The translations under genes and the position numbers were made by a program. From NCBI GenBank assembly GCA_039030395.1, contig JBCCEF010000004.1:1-64000 (forward strand): a DNA stretch of 64,000 bases, given 5' to 3'. The DNA is from Acidobacteriota bacterium. Its GTDB lineage: Bacteria; Acidobacteriota; Thermoanaerobaculia; Multivoradales; JBCCEF01. Below are positions 8,280-16,852 of this stretch, in pieces. Every line of letters begins with the position of its first letter. Positions within the stretch are counted from its first letter, which is position 1. The notes beneath the pieces were generated by a model, which did not search any database, was not told the DNA's origin, and was given only the letters and a program-made list of their open reading frames with translations.

Positions 8280-8382
8280 CGTTCCAGGGGTCGGACACCA
8301 GTTCCGAGAACGCCCAGCCGTGCGCTCCCGTTCATAGAAAATCAAGCAAAACACCGATCGGCTCGATTGTATATCTCCGCGG

Positions 8383-8388
8383 TAGGCT
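8383..8388 (+). promoter_or_regulatory. -10 element (TAGGCT) for dinB
   Basis: TAGGCT is followed by exactly 6 nt and then a GTG at 8395, the second of two tandem GTG codons. The same -10 and spacing occur before the DtxR-type gene at 29.4 kb. No convincing -35 is seen. Transcription would start on or next to the start codon, giving a leaderless mRNA. Confidence 0.4.
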
Positions 8389-8391
8389 GAG

Positions 8392-9471
8392 GTGGTGGAA
8401 ACGCCGCCGATTCGTCGCATCCTGCATTGCGATATGGACTGTTTCTATGCCGCCGTCCATGTGCGGGACGACCCTTCCCTGGCCGGTCTGCCGGTGGCGA
8501 TCGGCGGGAATCCTTCCGGTCGCGGGGTGGTGGCGGCGGCGAGCTACGAGATTCGCCGTTTCGGGGTGCGCTCCGCGATGCCGGCGGCGCGCGCCGTCCG
8601 ACTGTGTCCGCAAGCGGTATTCATCCGCCCGGACTTTCCTCGCTACCGCGCCGAATCGCAGCAGGTCTTCGAAATTCTTCGCCAATTTACTCCGCTGGTG
8701 CAGGCGGTCTCGATCGACGAGGCGTTTCTCGACGTAACGGATCACCTCGAACCCTGGGGCAGTGCCACGGCGGTGGCGAAGGAGATCCGCCGGCGGGTGG
8801 CGGAGGAACGAAGACTGACCGTCTCGGTGGGGGTCGGACCGAACAAGCTGGTGGCCAAAATCGCCTCGGACCACGACAAGCCCGACGGCCTGACGGTGGT
8901 GCGGCCGGAGCGGGTGGCGGAATTTCTCGGCCCCCTCGCTGCCCGCCGCCTGCACGGCGTGGGGCCGGCGACGGAACGCTCCCTGAAGCAGCTCGGGGTG
9001 GAGACCATCGCAGATCTGCGCGCCCTGTCGAAAGACTTGCTGGGCGCCCGCTTCGGCCGCTGGGGTGAGGCTCTGTGGCGCTTTTCCCGGGGAATCGACC
9101 ACCGGCCCGTCACCACCCACCGGGAACGCAAGAGTCTGTCGAGCGAGAACACCTACGCCCAGGACCTGGAGACGCTGGAGCAGATGGACGCGGAGATCGG
9201 CCGGCTGGCGGCGCAGGTGGCGAAGGGACTGGCGAAACGCGAGCTGTTGGCCGCCACGGTCACCCTGAAGGTGCGGTACCAGGACTTCTCGACGGTCACC
9301 CGCTCTCGCACCCTGGGGCTGCCCACCGCCGATGAGGAGGTCATCCGCTGGCACGCCACGGACCTGCTGCGCCGCACCGAAGCGGCGCAGCGGCCCGTCC
9401 GGCTCCTCGGGGTGGGGGCCTCGAAGTTGGCAGCAGGCGATCCGTCCCAGCTTTCGCTTTTCGATGGATAA
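8392..9471 (+). CDS. dinB: DNA polymerase IV (Y-family translesion polymerase)
   Basis: 359 residues, normal length for DinB. It shows the palm motifs DMDCFYAAV (near residue 14) and SIDEAFLDV (near 106) that carry the catalytic acidic residues. It also has the helix-hairpin-helix region (LHGVGPATERSLKQLG), the little-finger domain, and a C-terminal QLSLF sliding-clamp-binding motif. It performs error-prone bypass synthesis of damaged templates on the replisome. The frame opens with two GTG codons; the second, at 8395, fits the upstream -10 element best. It stands alone, divergent from the ECF sigma gene, with no LexA-type operator that I can see. Confidence 0.95.
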   Translation: MVETPPIRRILHCDMDCFYAAVHVRDDPSLAGLPVAIGGNPSGRGVVAAASYEIRRFGVRSAMPAARAVRLCPQAVFIRPDFPRYRAESQQVFEILRQFTPLVQAVSIDEAFLDVTDHLEPWGSATAVAKEIRRRVAEERRLTVSVGVGPNKLVAKIASDHDKPDGLTVVRPERVAEFLGPLAARRLHGVGPATERSLKQLGVETIADLRALSKDLLGARFGRWGEALWRFSRGIDHRPVTTHRERKSLSSENTYAQDLETLEQMDAEIGRLAAQVAKGLAKRELLAATVTLKVRYQDFSTVTRSRTLGLPTADEEVIRWHATDLLRRTEAAQRPVRLLGVGASKLAAGDPSQLSLFDG

Positions 9472-9498
9472 TCTCCCTGCACCAACCCCCAGAGCGTC

Positions 9499-10200
9499 AT
9501 GACTTCAATTCTCTTCTTCGGATTCCTCATCGGACTGCGCCACGCCCTGGAGGCAGACCACCTGGCGGCGGTGGCGAGCCTGGCGACCGGCAGACGCAGC
9601 TTGGGGAGTACCGTCCTGCGGGGCGCCGTGTGGGGCGTGGGCCACACCTTGACGCTGCTGCTGGTCGGCGGCATCTGCCTGCTTCTCGGAGTGAGGGTGC
9701 CGGAACATCTCGAACGGATGTTCGAGGGCGCCGTCGGGGTGATGCTGGTGGCTCTCGGGGTCGAGGTGCTGTGGCGGCTGCGCCGGCAGCGGGTGCACAT
9801 CCATGTGCACCGCCATAAGGACGGCGTATCGCACGTCCACGCGCACCGCCACGAAGTGGGCGAGGTGCACGATCCGGAGGACCACGAACATCCGCATCCG
9901 GAGGGCTTTCCCCACCGCGCCCTCGCCATCGGGCTGGTACATGGCTTGGCCGGCTCGGCGGGTCTCTTGCTGCTCGCCGTCGGCACCGTCGGCACGCCCT
10001 GGTTGGGCATCTGGTACATCGTCCTCTTCGGCGTCGGTTCAGTGGCCGGGATGGCGGTGCTGTCGGCGGTGATAGCGGCGCCCTTCCGCTTCTCGCACCG
10101 GCGCCTGGCGGGCCTGGCCAACGGCCTCGAAGGTGCCCTCGGGCTGGCGACCATCGCCCTCGGCCTGTGGGTCCTGGCGGCTCAGATCGGAGGTTGGTAG
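9499..10200 (+). CDS. NicO/UreH-like nickel-cobalt family transporter
   Basis: 233 residues with about six membrane segments. The first helix carries RHALEADHLAAV, matching the HxxxxDH metal-recognition signature of NiCoT/NicO and UreH-like carriers. A cytoplasmic or periplasmic loop at about residues 100-140 is extremely histidine-rich (HIHVHRHKDG, HEHPHPEG), typical of metal-buffering loops in this group. Likely role: transition-metal transport across the inner membrane. Direction and metal (Ni, Co or other) cannot be read from sequence. It starts 27 bp after dinB with no urease or hydrogenase genes nearby, so the physiological partner is unknown. Confidence 0.8.
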   Translation: MTSILFFGFLIGLRHALEADHLAAVASLATGRRSLGSTVLRGAVWGVGHTLTLLLVGGICLLLGVRVPEHLERMFEGAVGVMLVALGVEVLWRLRRQRVHIHVHRHKDGVSHVHAHRHEVGEVHDPEDHEHPHPEGFPHRALAIGLVHGLAGSAGLLLLAVGTVGTPWLGIWYIVLFGVGSVAGMAVLSAVIAAPFRFSHRRLAGLANGLEGALGLATIALGLWVLAAQIGGW

Positions 10201-10297
10201 GGAGCCTGAGAAAGGGCCAGGCCGATCTTCCGCTCGCGTACTTGCCCAGTGCTCTAGTAGGGTGCTAGGAGTACCTCTGGTCCCGTCAGCGCGCTCC

Positions 10298-10453
10298 GAG
10301 CCTGAAAGGCGAGGCGGCGCCGGAGGCGCCGGGGACGGGGTGAGCCTGAAAATCTGGGTTTTCAGGCGAGGGGGCGCCCAGCCCCCTCAAGAATAGAGCT
10401 AGCAGGGCAGCTGAAATGATAGGCCGAAGGCATTTTTCAGCAACCTGCTAGCT
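10298..10453 (+). repeat. Dispersed structured repeat, copy 2
   Basis: It begins with a GAGCCT/AGGC hairpin, a compensatory change from GAGCCC/GGGC in copies 1 and 6. GGCGGCGCCGGAGGCGCC, GACGGGGTGAGCC, a GCCTGAAAA/TTTTCAGGC variable hairpin and GGGGGCGCCCAGCCCCCT follow. It is followed by a hairpin with arms AGCTAGCAGG (10397-10406) and CCTGCTAGCT (10444-10453) that also pairs CTGAAA with TTTCAG internally. It fills the 300 bp between the NicO and AI-2E genes. Confidence 0.75.
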
Positions 10454-10501
10454 GGGTAGTGTTCACGAAACACGACGGATCGATCCAACGTGGGAGGTGC
10501 C

Positions 10502-11632
10502 ATGCCTTTTTCCTTGAGTGAGCGTCAGCAGACGGCGGTGTCCGCCGCGGTCACGATTTTGGCGGCGGTGGTGATTTTGGCGGCCGTCGCGGCCCTCCTG
10601 TGGCTCTTGGGCACCTTCGTACAGCGGTTCTCCAACGTACTCTTGCCGCTGGCGGTGGCCGGGGTGGCGGCGCTGGTGTTCAACCCCTGGTTCGAATGGT
10701 TGCGGGACCGCGCGAAGCTGCCGCCGATCCTGGCGGTGGCGGTGGTGTTTCTCTCGATCCTTCTGCCGATCGTGGGATTTCTGTGGATTTTTGGCGCTTT
10801 GATCGTCCACCAAGTGACGGACCTCATCGCCGGCTTCCCGGAGTGGTGGTCCGGCCAGCTGGCCTCCATCAAGGAGCGCGTTCCGCGGGTGGCGCAGTTC
10901 TTCAACGAGAATCCCTGGGGGCAGCGGATCCGAGCGGCCCTCGAAGGTCAGGAGGGCTCGCTGATGCACGGTGTCCAGGTCTTCGGCGACAAGGCCCTCT
11001 CCGCCGGCGGCATCCTGCTGCGCGGCGTCGGTGCGGCCCTCGGGTGGGCGGTCTTGCCGGTCTACTTTGCCTTTTTCCTAATGGCCGAGGCGGACAACCT
11101 GGGCAAACTGGAGAACCACCTTCCCTTCCTTAAGGCCGAAACCCGCCGCGACCTGGTGTATCTGGTGCGCGAGTTCGTCAGCATCATCGTGGCCTTCTTC
11201 CGCGGCCAGTTGATCGTCGCTTTCCTGCAGGGCCTGCTCTTCGCCATCGGCTTTTCGCTCATCGGCCTCAAGTACGGCTTCGTCCTCGGCCTCGCCCTGG
11301 GGTTCCTCAACATCATTCCCTACCTCGGCAGCATCGTCGGTTTGGGCGTCGCATTGCCGCTGGCGCTCTTCCAGAATGGCGGTGGTTGGGTACTGGTGGC
11401 CCTGGTGATCGCGGTCTTCACGGCGGTGCAGATGATCGAAGGCTATGTACTGACCCCCAAGGTGATGGGCGATCGCACCGGGTTGCACCCGATGGTGATC
11501 ATCGTAGCGGTGTTCTTCTGGGGCTCCGCCCTCGGCGGCATCATGGGCATGATCCTCGCCATCCCGCTGACGGCTTTCCTCGTCGTCTTCTGGCGACTGC
11601 TGCGTGAGAAGTACATCCAAGAGCTGGTGTAG
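10502..11632 (+). CDS. AI-2E family (PerM-like) membrane transporter
   Basis: 376 residues with about eight hydrophobic segments in the family layout: paired helices at the N-terminus, a central amphipathic region (about 110-160) that includes an IKERVP stretch, and a C-terminal block with the conserved GLALGFLNIIPYLG and GDRTGLHPMVII signatures. The family includes E. coli TqsA/YdiK/PerM and sodium-coupled exporters; the substrate here is not predictable. The ATG directly after GGGAGGTGCC was chosen over a GTG four codons upstream that lies within that ribosome-binding site. Confidence 0.9.
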   Translation: MPFSLSERQQTAVSAAVTILAAVVILAAVAALLWLLGTFVQRFSNVLLPLAVAGVAALVFNPWFEWLRDRAKLPPILAVAVVFLSILLPIVGFLWIFGALIVHQVTDLIAGFPEWWSGQLASIKERVPRVAQFFNENPWGQRIRAALEGQEGSLMHGVQVFGDKALSAGGILLRGVGAALGWAVLPVYFAFFLMAEADNLGKLENHLPFLKAETRRDLVYLVREFVSIIVAFFRGQLIVAFLQGLLFAIGFSLIGLKYGFVLGLALGFLNIIPYLGSIVGLGVALPLALFQNGGGWVLVALVIAVFTAVQMIEGYVLTPKVMGDRTGLHPMVIIVAVFFWGSALGGIMGMILAIPLTAFLVVFWRLLREKYIQELV

Positions 11633-11791
11633 AAAGTTCGGCTGCGCGAGCACATGCACCCGCGTCCGCTGCGTAACTTGGCCCTTCCGCTCCTCGACGA
11701 ACTACCAGTGCACCTGCGGTGCTCCGGGGCCAAAGTCCCTGCGGCTACGGGCGCCTGCACTCGCTCGCTTCGAACTTTGTGAGCTACGGGC

Positions 11792-12181
11792 TCACCGACC
11801 TCGCAGTCGGTCGGTTTGCCGTCTCTCCCGCTTGGTGGGCCGGCCGGCGCCGGCTTCTCGTTGGACGGCCGGTCGGCGCATGGCGCGGGCGATGGGGTCG
11901 GAGGGGGGTGGGGGCGGGCTTTGGTCCTCGTAGAGTTCCCGCGCCAGAGCTTTGGCGACTGGCTTGTCGGCCAGTTCCTTGACCACCAGGATGCGCGTCC
12001 AGTCGCCTTTTTCCACCTCGATGGTGTCGCCGATCTGGAGGAGCCGGTGGGGTTTGGTCGAGTTGCCGTTGACCCGCACCCGGTGGAGGGTACAGGCGCG
12101 GGTGGCCTGGCTGCGGCTCTTGAACATGCGCGCCACCTGCAGCCACTTGTCCACCCGTACGCTCTCCGGTGGGTTGTTCAT
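11792..12181 (-). CDS. S4-domain RNA-binding protein (Hsp15-like)
   Basis: 129 residues. An S4 RNA-binding domain occupies about residues 7-70 (VRVDKWLQVARMFKSRSQAT, then VRVNGN and IGDTIEVEKG), followed by a basic, proline-rich tail. This is the architecture of Hsp15/HslR, which binds stalled 50S subunits carrying nascent chains. The ATG overlaps the stop codon of the ankyrin-protein gene (ATGA), indicating translational coupling. It is the last gene of a three-gene minus-strand operon. The 160 bp between it and the convergent AI-2E gene holds weak hairpins but no clear T-tract terminator. Confidence 0.85.
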   Translation of the reverse strand: MNNPPESVRVDKWLQVARMFKSRSQATRACTLHRVRVNGNSTKPHRLLQIGDTIEVEKGDWTRILVVKELADKPVAKALARELYEDQSPPPPPSDPIARAMRRPAVQREAGAGRPTKRERRQTDRLRGR

Positions 12182-13584
12182 GGAGGCGAGTCTTTCATCT
12201 CGGCAAGGGCCGTCGCCAGGGGTTCTTTGACCCTGGAATGGGCCACGTCTAGGGCGTTCTGGCCCTCGCTGCCGACGATCCGTGGATCGGCGCCGGCGGC
12301 GAGCAAGGCGTCCACCCGTTTGGGACTCCCGATGTTGGCGGCGATCATCAGGGCGGTGGCGAGGGGAGCGTCCCGCTGGGCGTCGACCTCCGCGCCGGCG
12401 GCGAGCAGGGGCTCGACCAGCCGGACGCTGCTTGCGGACGCCAGCATCAGGGCCGTGCTGCCGTCCTGGTCGCGGCGCTCCGGGTCGGCGCCGTGCGCCA
12501 GCAGCAACTTCATCCACTCCGGACGCCGGGCCGCGATGGCGTACTGCAGCGGGCTGCGGCTGCTCCCGTCGCGACTCTCCGGATCAGCGCCGGCTGCGAG
12601 CAGCATGCGGGCGATCTCCATGGAATCCGACTCCAATGCCAGGCGCAGGGCGGTCTGGCGCCGTTCGGCGTTGGGGGTCGCCCCCTCGGCAAGAAAGGTG
12701 GCGACGACCTCCGGCTGCTTCGAGGCCACCGCCGCCAGCAGGTTGTCCTCGGTGGTGTCCGCCAACAGATGCGGATTCAAGCTGATGAAGATCCCGATCC
12801 CCACCGCGATGGCTGAGAAAATCGAGCCCCAGGCCGCTCCGGCGGCGACGAGCGCTTTGATGATGGTGCCTAAGGAGCGACCGTAGAAGGCGACCACTGC
12901 CACCACCAGGTAACCGATCAGCACGACAATACTGCCTTGGGACACCTGGCGGAAGTTCCAGATCTCTGCCGGTAGGACGAACGAGGGCAGGTAGATGAGC
13001 GACCCGAGGAGCTGAACGTGGCCGAAGGCGAAGAGGGCGAAAACCGCCGTCTCCGCCACATGCAGCCGGTGGCGCCGAAAGAGGAGCTGGCAGGCCAGGG
13101 TAAAGGGAATGGCCATCGCCAGGGTGATCCACAGGCTGTGGTCGAAAGTCCATTCGACGAATCTCGCGAAGAAGACCTGAGCCGCCGGCGGGATGCCCTC
13201 CTGGGCGAAGAGCGATGCTTCGATGCCGACGTCCGCGAAGCGGCTCGACAGCCGGTGGAAGATCAGGCTGATCGCCGTGGCAAGGACCAGGTAGGTGAAG
13301 GGATTGAGCACCTGCCGCCGCCGGCCGGCGAGGTACTGGCGGATCGTCGTGCCGGGCGCTACGGTCAACGCTTTGGCGGTGCCAAGGAAGCCCCGGTCGA
13401 GGTTGAACAAGCGCTGGACGAACTCGGCAAAGAGGGAGCCGAGGGACAGGCGCTCGGTGCGGTGCCGTTGACCGCAGGCGGCGCAAAAGGGGCCGTCCAA
13501 AGCGGCTTCGCAGTTGGCGCAGGCCGCGGGTTGGGCCGGCTTCCCGGCTGCAGGTTGCGGGTGGGGGAGCGGGTCGACGTTCAT
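12178..13584 (-). CDS. DUF3667-like zinc-ribbon membrane protein fused to ankyrin repeats
   Basis: 468 residues. An N-terminal zinc ribbon with four cysteines (22, 25, 34, 37; pattern CANC...FCAACGQ) leads into about five membrane segments (about 95-275), matching DUF3667-type proteins. The C-terminal 180 residues are five or six ankyrin repeats (MLLAAGADPESRDG, LLLAHGADPERRD, PLLAAGAEVDAQ and similar). This fusion is unusual as far as I know and suggests a membrane protein with a protein-interaction arm. The gene sits 25 bp after the AlkD-like gene and overlaps the S4 gene by 4 nt, so all three are probably one transcript. The biochemical role is unknown. Confidence 0.8.
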   Translation of the reverse strand: MNVDPLPHPQPAAGKPAQPAACANCEAALDGPFCAACGQRHRTERLSLGSLFAEFVQRLFNLDRGFLGTAKALTVAPGTTIRQYLAGRRRQVLNPFTYLVLATAISLIFHRLSSRFADVGIEASLFAQEGIPPAAQVFFARFVEWTFDHSLWITLAMAIPFTLACQLLFRRHRLHVAETAVFALFAFGHVQLLGSLIYLPSFVLPAEIWNFRQVSQGSIVVLIGYLVVAVVAFYGRSLGTIIKALVAAGAAWGSIFSAIAVGIGIFISLNPHLLADTTEDNLLAAVASKQPEVVATFLAEGATPNAERRQTALRLALESDSMEIARMLLAAGADPESRDGSSRSPLQYAIAARRPEWMKLLLAHGADPERRDQDGSTALMLASASSVRLVEPLLAAGAEVDAQRDAPLATALMIAANIGSPKRVDALLAAGADPRIVGSEGQNALDVAHSRVKEPLATALAEMKDSPP

Positions 13585-13609
13585 GCCCAGGCGGTCTTCG
13601 GTTCTCGAC

Positions 13610-14332
13610 TCAGGAGCGGGCCCTGGCCTTCGTTTTCTTCTTGCGGGCTTTCGCGCGGCGATACTCCAGGGTCTTGCGGATGTAGTCCGAGGCGTTTGGT
13701 GTCTTGCAGCTCGTCTCGCCGTGGTCGACGTCCACGCCGCCGATCCGGCCGGCCGCTGCCAGCGCTTTGGTGGTGAGGTTCGGGTTGCGCACGCCGATCG
13801 CGATCAGCGCTTGGTTCATGGCGTGGCGGGTGCGATTGGGACGTTGGTGGATCTCTTCTTCGATCTTCACCAGGTGGCCTTCGAAGTAGGCGTCGTCCAG
13901 GTCCGGATCGTCCTGCGGGACGGAAAGGGCGAGACCCGCCAGCACGTTGAATCCCACCTGGCCGACGAAATCGCTCTTCGAGCGGGTCCACACTTCCGCC
14001 TTGCGCCGGGCGTGGGGCGAGCGGGCGACCAGCTTGGAGAAGGCGTCGGCGAGGACATAATTGCCGATCTTCCGGCACAGGCCGTCGAGGTCCCGCAGAC
14101 CGAAGCGTTGAGGATCCGCCACCATGGTGGCGAGGACTTGGGCGTCGTGGTTGCCGGTCGCCCACAGCTTGTCGGCGATCTCCTGATTGGTGCCGATGGC
14201 CCTGGTGAGCTTGCCGAGGTGGGCGAGGCTCACCCCGAACTGCGGATCCTTGACGCCGTGGCGCGCGTAGACCTTGCGGTTCTGGGCGGTGCCGGCGGCT
14301 TCTAGCTGCTTCAGGGCTTGATCGAAATTCAA
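13610..14332 (-). CDS. AlkD-like DNA alkylation repair protein (HEAT-repeat)
   Basis: 240 residues, all helical, resembling the DNA alkylation repair (PF08713-type) HEAT-repeat glycosylase family. The stretch ARHGVKDPQFGVSLAHLGKL and the LWATGNHDAQVLATMVADP segment are characteristic of this branch. The C-terminus is strongly basic (RRAKARKKKTKARARS), suitable for DNA contact. The likely role is excision or protection of alkylated bases, although some members of this branch have lost catalysis. It begins just downstream of a hairpin terminator, marking it as the first gene of the operon with the ankyrin fusion and the S4 protein. Confidence 0.8.
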   Translation of the reverse strand: MNFDQALKQLEAAGTAQNRKVYARHGVKDPQFGVSLAHLGKLTRAIGTNQEIADKLWATGNHDAQVLATMVADPQRFGLRDLDGLCRKIGNYVLADAFSKLVARSPHARRKAEVWTRSKSDFVGQVGFNVLAGLALSVPQDDPDLDDAYFEGHLVKIEEEIHQRPNRTRHAMNQALIAIGVRNPNLTTKALAAAGRIGGVDVDHGETSCKTPNASDYIRKTLEYRRAKARKKKTKARARS

Positions 14333-14398
14333 GGGGATGCCTTTCTGTGGAGCGAGCTATCGAGTCGCTTCATTCTTACCGGCCTCGACGCCGAACGC

Positions 14399-14436
14399 AA
14401 AACGAGCCGGGACGTCCTCCTCGGACGCCCCGGCTC
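14399..14436 (-). terminator. Rho-independent terminator after LamG gene
   Basis: On the minus strand, a 14-bp stem (GAGCCGGGGCGTCC with GGACGTCCCGGCTC, one G-T wobble) is followed one base later by TTTT. It ends the LamG-protein transcript, after repeat copy 3, and insulates the AlkD operon. Confidence 0.75.
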
Positions 14437-14487
14437 GCCGAGAGATAGCTGGCAGGCGGATCAGAAACTCGTCATCAGCCTACGACC

Positions 14488-14575
14488 GAGCCCGGGGGGC
14501 GGGCGTAGGCCCGCCGAGGGCGGGGGCGAAGGCGAAAAATCGCACTTTTCCCCTGAGGGGGGCGCCCAGCCCCCT
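14488..14575 (+). repeat. Dispersed structured repeat, copy 3
   Basis: Core only: GAGCCC, a GCGGGC/GCCCGC hairpin, GGGCGGGGGCGA, a variable hairpin with an AAAA/TTTT-containing stem, then TGAGGGGGGCGCCCAGCCCCCTGAAA. It is more diverged than copies 1, 2 and 4 and lacks the CTAG hairpin. It ends 12 bp before the stop codon of the LamG gene. Confidence 0.65.
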
Positions 14576-14587
14576 GAAAGCCCGGCC

Positions 14588-15613
14588 CTACGGACAGGTG
14601 GCGAAGGCGTTGGTGTCGGTCACTGCCGGCGCCGGTGGCCCGGCGTAGTTGAAGTAGATCTTGTTCGCTCCGCCGACGATGTCGAACACCTCCATGCGGT
14701 AGAAAACATTGGTGACCGCGGCGCTGAAGATCCAGAAGCGGTTCTCCGGGCCACAGGCGTCGATCGCCTTGACCATCACCTCCCAGTTGTTCGGACCGAA
14801 AAACCAGAACAGGCCGGACTCCACCGTCTGGAAGGGCACGACCTTGCCGGTGCCCGATTCGCCGGTGTTGCGACGCCAGGAAATGGTGGTGGAGAAGCGA
14901 TTCTGCAGGCACAGCACCTCGTTGGTGGTCAAGCAGCCGGTGGTGACCGGGAAGGTGAGGAAGGCGGTGTTGCCTTCGAGGGTGCCGTCGTAGTTGCCGA
15001 GGCTGTCGTCGGCGCCGTTCATGCCGTAGACGGCGATCAGGCTCGGCCGCGGGGTAGTGAATTCCTGATTGATGTTGGCGCGGATCTCGTCGATCGACAG
15101 GGCGCGGTTCCACAGCCGCACCTCGTCCAGAGTGCCGTCCGGCGGTGTGGCCCAGTTCGGGTCGCGGGCGACCTGGAAGGGGTTGTTGTTGGAGGGAATG
15201 GCGCCGGACTCCGCCCACTGTGCCGCCAGGATGCCGTTGACGTAGTGCCGGCGCTCGGCACCGTCGTAGGTCATGGCGATGTGGGTCCAGCGATTGAGCG
15301 GGATGGTACCGCCGTCGCGGCTGGAAGCGGTGCCTCGTACATAGGTACGGACGGTGGTGTTGCAGACGCCAAGCCAGTAGGAAGACATCCAGCCCTTGCC
15401 GGCGACGCTGACGCAGTCACCGCGGGTGTCGATGTTGACCCAGGCTTCGATGGTCATCTCCGAGCCGGGGTTGAAGGCGTTGTCGTGGGGTACGTTGATG
15501 TAGCCCAGGTCGTCGCGGTCGATGATGATCCAGGCGCCATAGGGCTGCGCCGCCACGGGTACCGCCGCGAGGACGGCAGAGAGGAGTAATACCGGGTAGA
15601 GAGCTCTGCGCAT
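14588..15613 (-). CDS. Secreted LamG/concanavalin-fold protein
   Basis: 341 residues. A clear signal peptide (MRRALYPVLLLSAVLAAVPVAAQ) precedes a LamG-like jellyroll domain at about residues 25-200, with typical strands TIEAWVNIDT, RWTHIAMTYDG and LDEVRLWNRALSIDEI. The remaining 140 residues form a second domain with several cysteines (CLTTNEVLCLQ, IDACGPENRFWIF), resembling the uncharacterised C-terminal domain seen in many acidobacterial secreted proteins. A carbohydrate- or protein-binding role outside the cytoplasm is likely. AAAGGGA 7 nt before the chosen ATG supports the start. The gene is monocistronic, followed by repeat copy 3 and a terminator. Confidence 0.82.
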   Translation of the reverse strand: MRRALYPVLLLSAVLAAVPVAAQPYGAWIIIDRDDLGYINVPHDNAFNPGSEMTIEAWVNIDTRGDCVSVAGKGWMSSYWLGVCNTTVRTYVRGTASSRDGGTIPLNRWTHIAMTYDGAERRHYVNGILAAQWAESGAIPSNNNPFQVARDPNWATPPDGTLDEVRLWNRALSIDEIRANINQEFTTPRPSLIAVYGMNGADDSLGNYDGTLEGNTAFLTFPVTTGCLTTNEVLCLQNRFSTTISWRRNTGESGTGKVVPFQTVESGLFWFFGPNNWEVMVKAIDACGPENRFWIFSAAVTNVFYRMEVFDIVGGANKIYFNYAGPPAPAVTDTNAFATCP

Positions 15614-15769
15614 GTCGATCCCTTTCAATGTTTCCGAGCAAGCTGAAAAGGCTCCCCGCACTTCGAGGAGTCCCGAGTCTGCAATCAGTTCTTCATTCGA
15701 GAGGGTTAGTACGCTTCTCGGCCGAATCGTTTCCCCTGGATTGCAGGATAGACATCAAATCTCCGGTTC

Positions 15770-16660
15770 TTAGCCGGTGAGGAGATCCACGCCGTCGTCG
15801 GTCACCACCAGGGTGTGCTCCCACTGGGCGGAGAGGGAGCCGTCGACGGTGACGGCGGTCCAGTCGTCGGCGAGCACTTTCACCCGATAGCCGCCGGCGT
15901 TGATCATCGGCTCCACGGTGAAGACCATGCCGGCCGTCAGTTCCACGCCGGTTCCCGGCTGCCCGTAGTGCGGCACGAAGGGATCCTCGTGGAAGGACAC
16001 GCCGGTGCCGTGGCCACCGAAGGCCTGCACCACCGAATAGCCACGCCCTTCGGCGAGCTGCTGGATGGCGGCGCCGATGTCGCCCAGGTGTGAGCCCGGG
16101 TGGATGGTGGCGATGCCCGCGTCGAGGCACTCCTTGGCCGTGTCGACCAACCTTTGGGCTTCCGGCGACACCTCTCCCACCGGGTACATGCGGCTCGAAT
16201 CGCCGAAGTAGCCTTGGACGACGGAGGTGACATCGATGTTGGCGATATCGCCCTCCTCCAACCGCCGTTCGCCGGGGATGCCGTGGCACACCACCTCGTT
16301 GATCGAGATGCAGCAGCTCTTCGGGTAGCCCTTGTAGCCGAGGGTGGCCGGAATGGCCTTGTGGTCCTGGGTGATCTGGTAGATCCAGCGGTCGATGTCG
16401 CCGGTGACGGCGCCGGGCACGACGAACTCGCCGACGTCATCCAAGATCTTCTTGGTGAGCTGGCCGGCGCGGCGGATACCCTCGATCTCTTCCGGGGTCT
16501 TCAGGCGGATGCCGCTTTTGCGCCGCGGCCGCGCCGCCGCCTTTGCCCGCCGGTCTCCCGCCAGGTGGCACTTCTTGTACTTGAGACCGCTGCCGCACCA
16601 GCACGGAGCGTTGCGCCCCGGTACGACGGCCGGGCGTTCGGCGAGGAGAGGATCGTTCAT
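15770..16660 (-). CDS. map: Type I methionine aminopeptidase with N-terminal SEC-C motif
   Basis: 296 residues. The N-terminal zinc motif NAPCWCGSGLKYKKCH (SEC-C type, near residues 17-32) is followed by a complete type I MetAP domain. The dinuclear-metal ligands are visible in order: Asp in NIDVTSVVQG, Asp in YFGDSSRMY, His in GGHGTGVSFHED, Glu in FTVEPMI and Glu in WEHTLVVT. It removes the initiator methionine from nascent proteins in the cytoplasm; the SEC-C extension probably aids ribosome or substrate docking. The ATG just before NDPLLAE keeps the SEC-C motif near the N-terminus. It is downstream of typA on the same strand but separated by repeat copy 4. Confidence 0.94.
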   Translation of the reverse strand: MNDPLLAERPAVVPGRNAPCWCGSGLKYKKCHLAGDRRAKAAARPRRKSGIRLKTPEEIEGIRRAGQLTKKILDDVGEFVVPGAVTGDIDRWIYQITQDHKAIPATLGYKGYPKSCCISINEVVCHGIPGERRLEEGDIANIDVTSVVQGYFGDSSRMYPVGEVSPEAQRLVDTAKECLDAGIATIHPGSHLGDIGAAIQQLAEGRGYSVVQAFGGHGTGVSFHEDPFVPHYGQPGTGVELTAGMVFTVEPMINAGGYRVKVLADDWTAVTVDGSLSAQWEHTLVVTDDGVDLLTG

Positions 16661-16719
16661 CACGGCGTCCGCGAGCTTACCGCAGGTTCTCTTCAGTGGA
16701 GCGGGTACGACCGAACCGT

Positions 16720-16852
16720 GAGGCGAGGCGGCGGCTAGGCGCCCCCGGCGAAGCCGCCTAGGACGGGGTGAGCCGCGAAGCGGCGAGGGGGCGCCTTGCC
16801 CCCTGAGAAACCAATCAGTAGAGGTCTTTCCGAGTTCGGAAGAATCTCTACT
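16720..16852 (+). repeat. Dispersed structured repeat, copy 4
   Basis: Core 16720-16804 contains GGCGAGGCGGCGGC, a TAGGCG...CGCCTA pairing, GACGGGGTGAGCC, a variable hairpin GCCGC-GAA-GCGGC, and GAGGGGGCGCCTTGCCCCCT. A hairpin with outer arms AGTAGAG and CTCTACT and inner arms TCTTTCCGA and TCGGAAGA (16817-16852) follows. Its right arm includes the stop codon of typA. Confidence 0.75.

Noticed and set aside
8300-8392. GGAAC repeats upstream of the ECF sigma gene as an autoregulatory ECF promoter
   Set aside because: Only GGAAC is repeated; no -10 with usual ECF spacing could be identified.
11640-11810. Hairpins between AI-2E and S4 genes as another copy of the dispersed element
   Set aside because: The GACGGGGTGA and GGGGGCGCC hallmarks are missing; only unrelated small stems are present.
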